41,205 nucleotides of DNA from Hyphomicrobiales bacterium (GTDB taxonomy: Bacteria; Pseudomonadota; Alphaproteobacteria; Rhizobiales; Phreatobacteraceae). The translations under genes were made by a program, and so were the position numbers. The stretch is taken from the NCBI GenBank assembly GCA_017304475.1, contig JAFKKV010000049.1, forward strand, positions 1 to 41,205. The letters run 5' to 3'. The notes below the pieces were generated by a model. The model ran no database searches and had not been told where the DNA came from. It was given only the letters and a program-made list of their open reading frames with translations. Positions 7,681-18,036 of this stretch are shown here, in pieces. Every line of letters starts with the position of its first letter. Position 1 is the first letter of the stretch.

Positions 7681-7714
7681 TTTTAGTATTTCTAAAACAG
7701 AAGACAATTCTAAA
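7681..7714. promoter_or_regulatory. Candidate LysR operator
   Basis: TTTTAG (7681-7686) and CTAAAA (7692-7697) form a perfect inverted repeat around five bases and contain the T-N11-A core expected for LysR proteins. A further half-site TTCTAAA recurs at 7690-7696 and 7708-7714, 18 bases apart (nearly two helical turns). The pattern lies in the AT-rich part of the 150-base divergent gap, 28 bases from the LysR start. This suits autoregulation plus activation of the cluster. Confidence 0.5.
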
Positions 7715-7803
7715 CGCTGTGTCCGCCCCAGTGCCCGACCTACCATCATGCTCCAAGTAGAGATCAAGCGCCGAGCGCGTATCGGCGAATTTTGGAGGGA
7801 AAC

Positions 7804-8502
7804 ATGGTGGATGTCAGAAGAGTTCGGGGTGGAAACGGGCTCGATGGAATTAGCGACGAGGTCGATCAGATCCTGGATTCGGTCTTTCAATCGACCCGGC
7901 GTGCGACGGAATCGTTCTTCGCGTCCTATGACAAGAATCCGGACCCGAAAATATTGGCGGCTTGGCTGGAGCCACGCGCCTGGCGGGAAATAGACTATGT
8001 CTTTCTGCTCAATGAGCAGATCCGCCGTTATGGGATGGGCTTTTCGCGCAGCCATATCACGCTGCTCGCCAAGCAGTCGTTTCAAGAGGCCGAGCATTAC
8101 GAGGCGGTCGGCAAGGCGATTGAATCGCTGGGTGGGACCGTGCCGACCTCCGTGCCGCCGGAGGCCCGGCCTTGGAGCGAGTTCCTGTGGGACTGCCTCG
8201 AGCGTCATCCGCTGGCCGCGATCGCGGCCTGGAACACCTCGGAGACCTCGGCCTCGGGCAGTTTCGAGCCGACATTCCTGGCCGGCGAGCGGCACGGGTT
8301 TGATGAGGTCGTCCGGATCTACAAGCAGATCGAAATCGACGAGAAATTCCATGTCGGGCTCGGCCGCCAGATCCTGTCCGCCTATGCCCGGACCGATCAC
8401 GACCGCGACGAGATCCTGCGGGCGATGAGAGGCATGCGCGATATCGCCTGGAAGACCTTCACGCCCGAATCCGTGGCCGGAGCCCGGCGCGCCGCCGGCT
8501 GA
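7804..8502 (+). CDS. Ferritin-like di-iron protein, putative oxygenase component
   Basis: A 232-residue soluble protein. It has two E...ExxH pairs with equal spacing: E62 with E95-x-x-H98, and E147 with E180-x-x-H183, each 33 residues apart. This is the ligand pattern of a four-helix ferritin/rubrerythrin-type di-iron centre. I do not recognise a characterised homologue. The ATG at 7804 follows GGAGGGA (7794-7800). The next genes encode a VanB-type reductase and formaldehyde dehydrogenase, and no other oxygenase is nearby. The inference is that this protein is the oxygen-activating partner of that reductase. Alternatives are a heme-oxygenase-fold di-iron oxidase, since D179-x3-H183 also fits that motif, or a peroxide-handling ferritin relative. 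Confidence 0.7.
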   Translation: MVDVRRVRGGNGLDGISDEVDQILDSVFQSTRRATESFFASYDKNPDPKILAAWLEPRAWREIDYVFLLNEQIRRYGMGFSRSHITLLAKQSFQEAEHYEAVGKAIESLGGTVPTSVPPEARPWSEFLWDCLERHPLAAIAAWNTSETSASGSFEPTFLAGERHGFDEVVRIYKQIEIDEKFHVGLGRQILSAYARTDHDRDEILRAMRGMRDIAWKTFTPESVAGARRAAG

Positions 8503-8509
8503 CGCGCCG

Positions 8510-8537
8510 GGGCCTCGCCATGCCGGGCCTCGCCATG
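8510..8537 (+). repeat. Short direct duplication between genes
   Basis: GGGCCTCGCCATG occurs at 8510-8522 and again at 8525-8537, a 15-base period. It lies in the 81-base gap between the di-iron gene and the reductase. It is probably a small replication-slippage duplication. Both copies end in ATG but neither has a ribosome site. Confidence 0.4.
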
Positions 8538-8583
8538 GCGCGGCCCCGTGCTTTCGATGATCCGCTCGGAAAGGTTCAAGGTG

Positions 8584-9570
8584 ATGAACGACATGGCGTC
8601 AGGCCGATCGCTCCCCACGGGGCTGGCCCAGGCCGTCTTCGACGTCGAGGTGATCTCGGTGAACGTCGAGGCGGAGGCGGTCCTGTCCCTGGAATTGGGT
8701 GCCGTCACGGGCGGGCCGCTGCCGGCCTGGACACCCGGGGCCCATATCGACGTGATCCTGCCGGGCGGATTGATCAGGCAGTACTCGTTGTGCGGCGAGC
8801 CCGGGTGCGCGGACAGGTGGCGGATCGGCGTGCTGCGTGAGCCATCCAGTCGTGGCGGATCGCGGTTCATTCATGACGTGGTCCGGCCGGGCGATCGTCT
8901 CCAGGTCGCGACGCCCCGGAACAATTTCGAATTGTGCGGGGCCGACCGCTATCTCTTCGTCGCCGGTGGGATCGGGATCACGCCGATCCTGCCGATGATC
9001 CGGCAGGCCGCCCGGGACGGCAAGCCGTGGCGACTGCTCTATGGCGGCCGCAAGCGCGCTTCCATGGCCTTCCTGGCGGAGATCGACGGCCTGGCCGGCG
9101 GCGAGGCCCATATCGTCCCGCAGGACGAATGCGGTCTTCTCGATCTGCCGGCCTTTCTCGGTGCCTGCCTGACCGATACGGCGGTCTATTGCTGCGGCCC
9201 GGGGCCGCTCATCGACGCCGTCGAGGACGTCTGCCGGACCTGGCCTGCCGGGGCGTTGCATCGCGAGCAGTTCGCGCCCAGCGCCAGGCCGGCGCGCGAA
9301 CCGGGATCTTTCGAGGTCCATCTCGCGCGTTCCGGGCAAAGGCTCACCGTGCCCGCCCGGCGCAGCCTGCTCGCCGTGCTGGAAGATGCGGGCCAGAAAG
9401 TCACCAATTCCTGCAGGGCGGGCATATGCGGCACCTGTCTCGTCAAGGTTCTCGCCGGCACTCCTGAGCATAACGACGACGTCCTCAGCGATGCCGAACG
9501 TGCCTCGGGTGCGGTGATCCTGACCTGCGTCTCGCGTGCCGAATCCGACCTGCTCGTGCTCGATCTGTGA
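8584..9570 (+). CDS. PDR/VanB-family ferredoxin-type reductase
   Basis: A 328-residue electron-transfer flavoprotein. It takes electrons from NAD(P)H through flavin to a plant-type 2Fe-2S centre and passes them to an oxygenase. An FMN-binding domain carries RQYSL at residues 65-69, and a nucleotide domain carries GGIGITP at 128-134. The C-terminal ferredoxin domain has C277, C282, C285 and C315 (CRAGICGTC plus a distal Cys). This flavin, NAD, 2Fe-2S order is that of phthalate dioxygenase reductase and VanB. Such reductases normally serve Rieske oxygenases; here the adjacent gene is a ferritin-like protein instead. The ATG at 8584 follows GGAAAGG. An upstream in-frame GTG at 8548 is less likely. 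Confidence 0.88.
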   Translation: MNDMASGRSLPTGLAQAVFDVEVISVNVEAEAVLSLELGAVTGGPLPAWTPGAHIDVILPGGLIRQYSLCGEPGCADRWRIGVLREPSSRGGSRFIHDVVRPGDRLQVATPRNNFELCGADRYLFVAGGIGITPILPMIRQAARDGKPWRLLYGGRKRASMAFLAEIDGLAGGEAHIVPQDECGLLDLPAFLGACLTDTAVYCCGPGPLIDAVEDVCRTWPAGALHREQFAPSARPAREPGSFEVHLARSGQRLTVPARRSLLAVLEDAGQKVTNSCRAGICGTCLVKVLAGTPEHNDDVLSDAERASGAVILTCVSRAESDLLVLDL

Positions 9571-9580
9571 GGGGACATCC

Positions 9581-10693
<1,113 letters not shown>

Positions 10694-10906
10694 TCCCGGC
10701 CGGCCTGTGTCGACAGGCACGGCCGCGCCGCCGCCCGCGGCCTTCGCGCTCTGCGCGGCAAAGGTTTCGGAGGCCCTTGCGAGTACGCCGACAACGCACT
10801 GCCCGGGCATCAGGGCCTTGCGACGACACCAACAATACTTCGATCGAAAAGATCGAGTGTCTGCAAAAACGCAGAAAATCCAGACGGGAACCGAGAGGAC
10901 AAAGTG

Positions 10907-12253
10907 ATGAGGACGAACTCAAGCGACGTATCGAGAACGAAAGTCGCCGTAGCAAGCCTGGTCGGCACGACGATCGAGTTCTACGATTTCTACATCTATG
11001 GCATTGCCGCCGCGCTGGTGTTCAAGACCGTTTTCTTTCCGACGTTGGATCCCGTCACCGGTACGATCGCGGCCTTTGCCACTTTCGCCGTCGGGTTCGT
11101 TTCGCGGCCGCTGGGCGCCATTGTCTTCGGTCATTTCGGCGACCGGATCGGCCGCAAGGCCATGCTGGTCGCTTCGCTGCTGACCATGGGTGTGGCGACC
11201 GTGTTCATCGGGCTCTTGCCGACCTATTCATCCATCGGCATCGCGGCGCCCATTGCCCTCTGCGTCCTGCGCTTCGCCCAGGGGTTCGGGCTCGGCGGCG
11301 AATGGGGCGGTGCGGCGCTGCTGGCCACCGAATATGCTCCCCCGGGACGACGCGGCCTGTTCGGCGCGCTTCCGCAGCTCGGCAGCGCGCCGGGCTTCCT
11401 GCTGTCCAACGGCATTTTCCTGTTCCTCAGCATGATGCTGTCGGAAGCTCAGTTCCTGGACTGGGGCTGGCGCATTCCCTTCCTGCTCAGCGCCGTCCTG
11501 ATCATCTTCGGCCTCTATATCCGCCTGACCATTGCCGAGACGCCCGTCTTCCAGAAGGTCATCGAGAAGGAGCAGCAGTCCAAGGCGCCAATGGTCGACG
11601 TTCTCAGGTCCGACTTCCTCCAGGTCGTGCTCGGCGGCCTGTCGACCGCCATTACCTATGTGCTGTTCTTCACGACCGGCACTTTCGGCCTGAGTTATGG
11701 CGTGGACACGTTGGGGCTCTCCAGGCCGCACATGCTGGCGCTGACAATGGTCGCCGTGATCGCCATGGGGGTCTCGACGCTGCTCTGCGGCATGCTCAGC
11801 GACCGGTACGGGCGATCGCGGGTGATCATGATTTCGGCCGCCGTCGCCGCGATCTGGGCCATGTTCTTCTTCCCGCTGCTCGACACGCGCAATCCCCTGA
11901 TCATCGCCCTGGCGATGTCGGCCACCCTGGCCATCATGGGCGGCGTCTACGGCCCCATGGGCGCCTACCTGCCGGAACTGTTCAGGCCGAACGTGCGCTA
12001 TACCGGCGCAGCACTGGCCTATAGCCTCGGCGGCATCTTTGGCGGTGCCCTCGCGCCGATCATCGCCACCGACATGGCCGCCCGTTATGGCTCGCATTCG
12101 ATCGGCTGGTACATTGCCGGCATGGCGGTGCTGAGCATCGTTTCGGTCGCCATCCTGCACAGTCGCATGCCGAAAAGCTTTGCTGAGGAAACCGCGCCGG
12201 CGCCGGCACCCTCCGCGCCGCGCCAGGTGGCCGCTATGACACGAACAACCTGA
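10907..12253 (+). CDS. MHS-family MFS importer
   Basis: A 448-residue major facilitator of the metabolite:H+ symporter subfamily (KgtP, ShiA, ProP relatives), with twelve predicted membrane segments in the inner membrane. Signatures include the first-helix GTTIEFYDFYIYG, the loop 2-3 motif HFGDRIGRKAM, and GGEWGGAALLATEYAP in helix 5. These proteins take up organic acids and aromatic acids. The ATG at 10907 follows AGAGGA. A GTG at 10904 is in frame and adds one residue. A gap of 213 bases separates it from frmA, including an inverted repeat CGATC-N5-GATCG at 10841-10855, so it may have its own promoter. Position suggests it imports the cluster's substrate. Confidence 0.9.
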   Translation: MRTNSSDVSRTKVAVASLVGTTIEFYDFYIYGIAAALVFKTVFFPTLDPVTGTIAAFATFAVGFVSRPLGAIVFGHFGDRIGRKAMLVASLLTMGVATVFIGLLPTYSSIGIAAPIALCVLRFAQGFGLGGEWGGAALLATEYAPPGRRGLFGALPQLGSAPGFLLSNGIFLFLSMMLSEAQFLDWGWRIPFLLSAVLIIFGLYIRLTIAETPVFQKVIEKEQQSKAPMVDVLRSDFLQVVLGGLSTAITYVLFFTTGTFGLSYGVDTLGLSRPHMLALTMVAVIAMGVSTLLCGMLSDRYGRSRVIMISAAVAAIWAMFFFPLLDTRNPLIIALAMSATLAIMGGVYGPMGAYLPELFRPNVRYTGAALAYSLGGIFGGALAPIIATDMAARYGSHSIGWYIAGMAVLSIVSVAILHSRMPKSFAEETAPAPAPSAPRQVAAMTRTT

Positions 12254-12263
12254 AGCGCCTTCC

Positions 12264-12304
12264 GGCGGTCGTGCCCGCGTCTCGATACCGCGAGCACGAC
12301 CGTC
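12264..12304. terminator. Large hairpin between convergent genes
   Basis: Sixteen bases at 12264-12279 pair with 12289-12304 (14 of 16 positions; core GGTCGTG with CACGACC) around a 9-base loop. It lies 10 bases after the importer stop and faces the DUF3750 gene coming the other way. No T-run flanks it. It is probably a shared structure limiting read-through in both directions. Confidence 0.5.
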
Positions 12305-12424
12305 ATCCGGCGCCTGGACCCGATCTCCGGCTCACACCACATCGTCTCGCCCGGACTTGCCCCGGCTATCCCGGCATTCATCTGGTCGCGGCAATCAACC
12401 CGTCATGGCAACAGTGCGGCGATA

Positions 12425-13213
12425 CTAACCATCCTTCATGCCAAACCGGCCCAGACCCGGCAGGTTGATCGCTGGACGGCGGAACTCCATGCCCGCCACT
12501 GCGCCGAACACATTGACCTCGATCCCTTCCAGCCACCCGAAAGTGAAGCCGCCATAGCCGCCGAGATTGAGCCGAATGCCGGTACCCGACGGCGTCAGCG
12601 CCAGCCAGCGGCCGTCGGCAGGGTAGTCTTTGCCGATGGCCGTGGTCGGCAGCTTCAGGCCGAGCTCCGGGGCCGCCGCCATCACTTGGGCGACGAAGGT
12701 GTTGCTGTTCGGCCCCGGCCACGCCTGATAGTCGCCCATGCCGCGATAGCGGTAGGTGGCGATGGCCGCCTTGATCCTCGGGATGGCGGCGGCGGCGTCG
12801 GCACCGTCCACCGCCAGCACGATCTCCGGCGCGCGGCCGAACCAGCGGCCGTCGGGTGGAAAGCCGTTGACGCGGATCGGGCCGCCCCATGCCGTGTAGT
12901 CGTAGCGTTCATAGGTCGAGGCGCCTTCCTCCTTCACCACGATCCAGCAATGGGTGGCGAAGATCCCGCGCCACCGCACCGTGCGCGCAGCGAAAACGCG
13001 AATGACGGCCTGCCGGTTGCTGTCGGCTGCCGGCAGCAGGCCGGCGCTGGACCGGTCGGCGCTGCGCCAGTCGCGCGTCGCCTCGCCCGTGAGATAGAGG
13101 CCGGCGGAAACGCAGATGGGCGCCAGGAACAGGATCAGGAAGGCGAGGCCGAGCCGCTTCATGAGGCGGGACAGGAGCGGCCGGGGAGGGGAACTGCCGT
13201 CGATTGTCGTCAT
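12425..13213 (-). CDS. DUF3750 family protein
   Basis: A 262-residue protein of unknown function matching DUF3750. An N-terminal hydrophobic segment at about residues 19-41 (RLGLAFLILFLAPICVSAGL) should anchor or export it. The family core begins at RVFAARTVRWRGIFATHCWI (about residues 72-91) and includes several conserved histidine, cysteine and tyrosine positions. Members look like periplasmic domains, perhaps peptidase-like, but no activity is established to my knowledge. It lies 131 bases downstream of the ABC/LLM operon on the same strand, so it may be read from it, but no functional link is evident. Confidence 0.75.
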   Translation of the reverse strand: MTTIDGSSPPRPLLSRLMKRLGLAFLILFLAPICVSAGLYLTGEATRDWRSADRSSAGLLPAADSNRQAVIRVFAARTVRWRGIFATHCWIVVKEEGASTYERYDYTAWGGPIRVNGFPPDGRWFGRAPEIVLAVDGADAAAAIPRIKAAIATYRYRGMGDYQAWPGPNSNTFVAQVMAAAPELGLKLPTTAIGKDYPADGRWLALTPSGTGIRLNLGGYGGFTFGWLEGIEVNVFGAVAGMEFRRPAINLPGLGRFGMKDG

Positions 13214-13344
13214 GGTCTTCCGGACAGAAGGGCGGCGCCATCACGCCGTCGCTCCGTGTCGGAATTGAGATGGCGCGAGAGCGACAGAACGCCGCGACCC
13301 GGAGCAGGACCGGTCTCACGCGAGACGGCATCGATCGTCCGCGA

Positions 13345-14433
13345 TCACCAGTCGCGCGACCAGCCGAGGTTCGGCGCCACCGTTTCCGCGAGGTCGGCCA
13401 GCAGGCGGACATTCTCGGCAAGGCCGAAGGCGGGCGGCAGGAACAGCACGATCTCGTCCGCGGCGGCGAGGCCCGGATCGGCGAGCACCGCCGCGGTCAC
13501 CTGGTCGGGTGTGCCGTGGAAGACCGGGGAGATCCGGGAGCCGGGCGGCTGATTGGCCGATGCGGTCGGCTTGAGGGCGCCCTTGGGGCGGGAGGCGGCA
13601 ATGCCTTGGGTGCGCCGTTCGAGGTCGTAGGCGGCATAGGTCTCGCGCAGCTCGGCGGTGGGGCCGACCAGGATCGAGGCGGCGACGGCGACTGGCGGCG
13701 GCTCGGTGCCCCATTTTTCACGCCAGGCCGAGCGGAAGGCTTCGATGCTGCGGGCCTGATATTGTCCGAAGGTCTCGCCCTCGGCGTGGTCGTGGTGCAC
13801 CGTGCCGGAGATGAGGCCGATGCCGAGCTCGGCCGCCTGCACGGCGGAGCCGAGGCTCGCCGATCCCTGTCGGATCCGGGAACGCAAGGCGGGGCTGTGC
13901 GGCGTCACGCGCAGCGCGGTGCCCTCCGGGACGCCCTGGCCCGCTCCGGTGACGGTGTGAAGGACCTCGCCCGAGAGCGCGGCGAGGAAGCGCGCCTGGC
14001 GGCGCCTGGCTTCCGTTCGGGCATCGGTGTCGACCGCACCGAAGACGGCGTCGAAGGCCGCATTGGCGCCGGTCGAGATGGCCAGCGCCAGCCGGCCGCC
14101 GATCAGCAGGTCGGTCGTGCCGGCGGCCTCGGCGAGCAGGATCGGGTCCTGGTAGCGCATCGGGATGACCGCCGAGCCGAGCGTGATATGCCGGGTGTGC
14201 TGGCCCGCCGCGGCGAAGAACGGCAGCGGTGACGACAGATAGTGGTCGAAGTGCCGCTGATAGGCCCAGCCGGACTGGTAACCCAGCCGCTCGGCGGCCT
14301 CGAACAGCGCGATCCCGTCGCGCAGTCCCTGCGCCGGCCCCGTGTCGTCGCTGAAGGACACCCGGGTGTTGAAGCCGATCCGCTGCTTGCGGCGGAACGT
14401 TGCGGACGCGGTGCTGGCCGGCGTGAAGGTCAT
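13345..14433 (-). CDS. Luciferase-like (LLM) flavin-dependent oxidoreductase
   Basis: A 362-residue protein of the bacterial luciferase superfamily (TIM barrel, uses reduced FMN or F420; FMN expected here). Family features include the early GFNTRVSF strand, HFDHYLSSPLPFFAAAGQHT, ITLGSAVIPMRYQDPI and the GRLALAISTGA strand. It probably oxygenates or dehydrogenates the imported compound or its product. The start ATG overlaps the stop of the ABC ATPase by four bases (ATGA at 14433-14430), so translation is coupled. It is the last gene of the operon beginning at 22051 and the second LLM enzyme in it, which suggests two successive flavin-dependent steps. Confidence 0.85.
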   Translation of the reverse strand: MTFTPASTASATFRRKQRIGFNTRVSFSDDTGPAQGLRDGIALFEAAERLGYQSGWAYQRHFDHYLSSPLPFFAAAGQHTRHITLGSAVIPMRYQDPILLAEAAGTTDLLIGGRLALAISTGANAAFDAVFGAVDTDARTEARRRQARFLAALSGEVLHTVTGAGQGVPEGTALRVTPHSPALRSRIRQGSASLGSAVQAAELGIGLISGTVHHDHAEGETFGQYQARSIEAFRSAWREKWGTEPPPVAVAASILVGPTAELRETYAAYDLERRTQGIAASRPKGALKPTASANQPPGSRISPVFHGTPDQVTAAVLADPGLAAADEIVLFLPPAFGLAENVRLLADLAETVAPNLGWSRDW

Positions 14434-16133
14434 GCGATCTCTTTTTCGTTGATGATCTGCCGGGGCCGCAGATGCGGCGCCCGGGCGGTGCCGCTCGCGG
14501 GGATCGAGTCCAATAGCGCCACCGTGAAAGGCTGCCTGGGATTGTCGAAGATGTCGGCGACGGTCCCGTGTTCGACGATGCGCCCGCGATGCATCACCGA
14601 GACGGTATGGGCGAGCTGGCGCACCAGAGCCAGGTCGTGGGAGACGAACACATAGGTCAGTCCGAGACTGACCTGCAGCGAGAGCAGCACCTGGATGATG
14701 TCGGCCTGGACGCTGACGTCGAGCGCGGAGGTCGGCTCGTCGAGCACGATCACATCCGGTTTCAGGACCAGGGCCCGGGCGATCGCCACGCGCTGGCGCT
14801 GGCCGCCCGACAGGGCCGCGGGCTTGCGGGCAAGCAGGTGTTCGCCGAGCCCGACATTGACCAGCGCCTCGCGGACGCGCTCCGCCCGCTCCTTGGCCGT
14901 TCCGATCCTGAACCGGTCGAGCGGCTCGCGCACCAGCTCTTCGACCGTCCAGGTCGGGTCGAGCGAGGTGAACGGGTTCTGGTAGACGAGCTGAAGATGG
15001 CGCCAGACCGTGCGCAGCGATATGTGCGAGCGGCCGGAGACCTGTTCGCCGGCGACCGCGATGGTCCCGGTATCGGGCTCCTCGAGCCCGAGCAGCAGCC
15101 GGATCGCCGTCGTCTTGCCCGAGCCCGATTCCCCGACCAGCGCGTGGGTGGTCCCGGCCGGCACACTGAACGACACGTCGTCCACGGCCGTCAGCCGCTT
15201 GCCGTCGACCGTGAAGGTCTTCGAGACGGCGCTGACCTCGATCTTCGCCGCTGCCCGGGTGCCGGTCTCGAGATGACGGAAGCCGGGGTCGCGCAGCGCG
15301 GCATAGCGGTCGGGGTTGAGGGCCGGCACGTCGGCGTGCAGCTTCCTGGTATAGGCTGAGGCAGGCGCTGAAAAGACCGCCGCGGTCCGGCCCGTCTCCT
15401 GGACGATGCCGTCCTTCAGGACCACCAGCGCATTCGCCCGCTCGGCGGCGATCGCCAAGTCGTGGGTGATCAGGAGCAGGCTGATATTCAGCTCGTGCTG
15501 CAAGCGCGACAGCAGGTCGAGGATCCGCTTCTGGATCGTGACGTCGAGCGCGGAGGTGGGCTCATCGGCAACCAGCAGCGCCGGCCGCGGCAGAACCGCT
15601 AGGCCGATCAGCACACGCTGCAGCATGCCGCCGGACAGCTGGTGTGGATAGGAATCGTAGACGCGCCGGGGATTGTCGAGCCCGACCTCGGCAAAGGCCT
15701 CCAGGATGAGTGCCTTGCGGACCGCCTTGTCGGGCTCGTCGAGCAGGGCCGCCGCCTCCATCGCCTGCGCACCGATCGTCCGCACCGGATTGAGCGCGCT
15801 GCCGGGATCCTGCGGGATGAAGCCGATGGCCCGCCCCCGAAGCGGCCGGAACCGGCGCTCGGGGAGCCCGAGCACCTCCTGGCCGTCGAACACGACACGG
15901 CCGGTGGCGTGCCCTCCGCCAGGCAGGAGCCGCAGCACCGCGCGCGCGATGGTCGACTTGCCCGAGCCGGATTCCCCGATGAGGGCGAGGCTCTCGCCGC
16001 GGCCGAGTTCGAAGGCGACATTGGTCACCACCTGCTGCGGTCCGTAGGAGACCGAGAGGTCCTCGACCCGGAGCAAGGCGGCCGGCCGCTGCCGCGTCGG
16101 CGCGGTGGTGTCGGTGCGGATGAGAGGGGACAT
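14430..16133 (-). CDS. Peptide-type ABC transporter, fused double ATPase (DppD-DppF type)
   Basis: A 567-residue protein with two complete ABC nucleotide-binding domains in one chain. Domain 1 has Walker A GESGSGKS, signature LSGGM and Walker B ALLVADEP. Domain 2 has GESGSGKT, LSGGQ and VIVLDEP. Each is followed by the oligopeptide-type C-terminal extension (ending in ADIFDNPRQPFT in domain 2). It energises the two permeases encoded just upstream. The start at 16133 makes a 4-base ATGA overlap with the DppC-like gene; in-frame upstream codons to 16226 lie inside that gene and are not used. Fused pairs of this kind are common in Rhizobiales importers. Confidence 0.93.
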   Translation of the reverse strand: MSPLIRTDTTAPTRQRPAALLRVEDLSVSYGPQQVVTNVAFELGRGESLALIGESGSGKSTIARAVLRLLPGGGHATGRVVFDGQEVLGLPERRFRPLRGRAIGFIPQDPGSALNPVRTIGAQAMEAAALLDEPDKAVRKALILEAFAEVGLDNPRRVYDSYPHQLSGGMLQRVLIGLAVLPRPALLVADEPTSALDVTIQKRILDLLSRLQHELNISLLLITHDLAIAAERANALVVLKDGIVQETGRTAAVFSAPASAYTRKLHADVPALNPDRYAALRDPGFRHLETGTRAAAKIEVSAVSKTFTVDGKRLTAVDDVSFSVPAGTTHALVGESGSGKTTAIRLLLGLEEPDTGTIAVAGEQVSGRSHISLRTVWRHLQLVYQNPFTSLDPTWTVEELVREPLDRFRIGTAKERAERVREALVNVGLGEHLLARKPAALSGGQRQRVAIARALVLKPDVIVLDEPTSALDVSVQADIIQVLLSLQVSLGLTYVFVSHDLALVRQLAHTVSVMHRGRIVEHGTVADIFDNPRQPFTVALLDSIPASGTARAPHLRPRQIINEKEIA

Positions 16134-16990
16134 CAGTCTGTCTTGCGGAGCCATCGGCTGATTCTGTTCACGGAGAGAACGGTCGCGATCGTGACGAAGG
16201 CCGGCGCGTAGATCAGCCACGGCCAATTGAGGTAGTTCTTGCCGATCGAGATCAGCAGGCCCCAGTCGGAGGCCGGAGGCGGGTCGCCATAGCCAAGGAA
16301 GGCAAGGCCGGCGATCACCAGGATCGACAGGCCGAACTGCAGCACAGCGAGCGGCAGCACCGAGCGCGACGCATTGGGCAGCACGTGCCGCGACAGGATG
16401 TGCCAGCGCGAACCGCCCAGCAGGAAGGACGCCTCGACGAATGTCGCCTGCCGGGTCTTGATGACCTCGGCGCGCATTACCCGGGCGAAGACCGCGACCG
16501 CCGAGACGCCGGTGGCGATGGCGGCGTTGGTGGTGTCGAAACCGATCGCAGTGACGACGATGACGGCCAGCAGGAAGTTCGGGATGGCCAGCAGGACATC
16601 GACCAGGCGGGCGAGAACGACGTCGACCCAGCCGCCCAGGAAGCCGGCCAGCAGGCCGATCAGGCCGCCGGCGACGACGCCGATGACGACGGCGACGAGC
16701 GCGCTCGTCACCGAGGAGGCCGTGCCATGGACGATGCGGCTGTAGAGGTCACGGCCCAGATGGTCGGTACCGAACCAGTGCTCCGCGCTGGGGCCGAGCA
16801 GCTTGTCGGCGGGAATGCCGTTGACCGGGCTCTGGCCCGTGAACAGGCCCGGCGCGAGCGACCAGGCGATCACCAGTGCGATGACCGCAAACGAGAGCGC
16901 GACACTCGGTGGTACCCGAAGGGTCATCAGCCAGCTAAGTGTCGTGGCGCGCGGGGCGGAAGAGGCGGAAGAGGCGGAGGTCAGGCTCAT
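16133..16990 (-). CDS. Peptide-type ABC transporter permease (DppC type)
   Basis: A 285-residue inner-membrane permease with about six membrane segments. The N-terminal OppC/DppC region has GPSAEHWFGTDHLGRDLYSR, the hallmark of this subfamily. The EAA loop is in the second half (EASFLLGGSRWHILSRHVLP). It pairs with the DppB-like permease to form the channel. The ATG at 16990 overlaps the dppB-like stop by four bases, and its own stop overlaps the ATPase start by three to four bases. The open frame extends upstream to 17782, but that part is antisense or out of frame with dppB and should not be annotated. Confidence 0.93.
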   Translation of the reverse strand: MSLTSASSASSAPRATTLSWLMTLRVPPSVALSFAVIALVIAWSLAPGLFTGQSPVNGIPADKLLGPSAEHWFGTDHLGRDLYSRIVHGTASSVTSALVAVVIGVVAGGLIGLLAGFLGGWVDVVLARLVDVLLAIPNFLLAVIVVTAIGFDTTNAAIATGVSAVAVFARVMRAEVIKTRQATFVEASFLLGGSRWHILSRHVLPNASRSVLPLAVLQFGLSILVIAGLAFLGYGDPPPASDWGLLISIGKNYLNWPWLIYAPAFVTIATVLSVNRISRWLRKTD

Positions 16991-17997
16991 GGCGTCGCCG
17001 CCTGGGCCGTGTCCGCAGTGCTTTCGTCGGCGTGTGTCGGCCGGCCTTTGCGACCGCCCAGGAGCTTCACGCGTGGGTCGAGCAGCGGATAGACGAGATC
17101 GGCGATCAGGTTGACGAGCACGAAGACAACCGCCGCCAGCGAGACGACCGCCTGCAGGACGGGCAGGTCCTGCGTGCTCACCGAACGCTGCACCAGGCTG
17201 CCGATGCCGGTGCGGCCGAACACCGTTTCCGTGATCAGCGAACCGCCGAGCAGTTCGCCGATGGCGAGTGCGATGACGGTGACGACCGGCAGCGAGGACG
17301 GCTTGAGCAGATGCCTGGCGAAGAGGCGCGCCTGCCCGAGGCCGCGGCCGCGCGCGACGGCCGCATAGTCCTGCCGCGACTCGTTGTCGAGGTTCGCGAT
17401 GAGCACTTCCGCGATCTTCGCCGAGACGGGGATGCCGAGCGCCATCGCCGCGAAAAGCGTCGCCCAGAAGCTGTTCGGCTCGAGCACGCGGAACAGGCCG
17501 AGCTGGAAGCCGAAGAGGTGGATCAGCACGAGGCCGATCACGAAATTGGGCACCGACAGGAACAAGGACGGGAAGCCGCGCAGAATGCCCTGGCCGAACC
17601 GTTTCGGAACGAACTGGGTTGCGTAGGCGATCACGACGGCCAGCAGCAGCGCGACGGCGAGCGCGGTGGACGCAAGGATCAGCGTCGAGGGAAGCACCTC
17701 GGCGATCAGGGTCGCCACGGGCCGGCTGGACCGCATGGAGAGGCCCAGATCGCCGGTGAGGAAGCCGGACAGGGAGGCCCATAGCTGGACCGCGATCGGC
17801 TGGTCCAGGCCCTGGGCGGCGATGATCTCCCGGATCTGGTCCTCGGTGAACCCGTTCTGCGGGTCGCGCAGGACATTGGTGATGGGGTCGCCGGGCAGGA
17901 TGCTGACGACGACGAATGTGAAGACATAGGCGAGCAGGATGACGATGACGGCCTGGGCCAGGCGCTTCACGGCGTAATTGAGATAGGCGTTTTGCAT
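16987..17997 (-). CDS. Peptide-type ABC transporter permease (DppB type)
   Basis: A 336-residue permease with six predicted membrane segments. It opens with the typical YAVKRLAQAVIVILLAYVFTF helix and contains the DppB motif GDPITN followed by GLDQPIAVQ. The EAA loop (ARGRGLGQARLFARHLLKPS) lies near residues 210-230. It is the first membrane subunit after the binding protein. I chose the ATG at 17997, with AGG about ten bases upstream, over a GTG three codons earlier at 18006. A C-terminal tail after the last helix is rich in T, A and D and probably unstructured. Confidence 0.92.
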   Translation of the reverse strand: MQNAYLNYAVKRLAQAVIVILLAYVFTFVVVSILPGDPITNVLRDPQNGFTEDQIREIIAAQGLDQPIAVQLWASLSGFLTGDLGLSMRSSRPVATLIAEVLPSTLILASTALAVALLLAVVIAYATQFVPKRFGQGILRGFPSLFLSVPNFVIGLVLIHLFGFQLGLFRVLEPNSFWATLFAAMALGIPVSAKIAEVLIANLDNESRQDYAAVARGRGLGQARLFARHLLKPSSLPVVTVIALAIGELLGGSLITETVFGRTGIGSLVQRSVSTQDLPVLQAVVSLAAVVFVLVNLIADLVYPLLDPRVKLLGGRKGRPTHADESTADTAQAATP

Positions 17998-18036
17998 GCC
18001 GGTCACCTGCTCGTCTTGCGCGTTTTCCGCGCGGAG

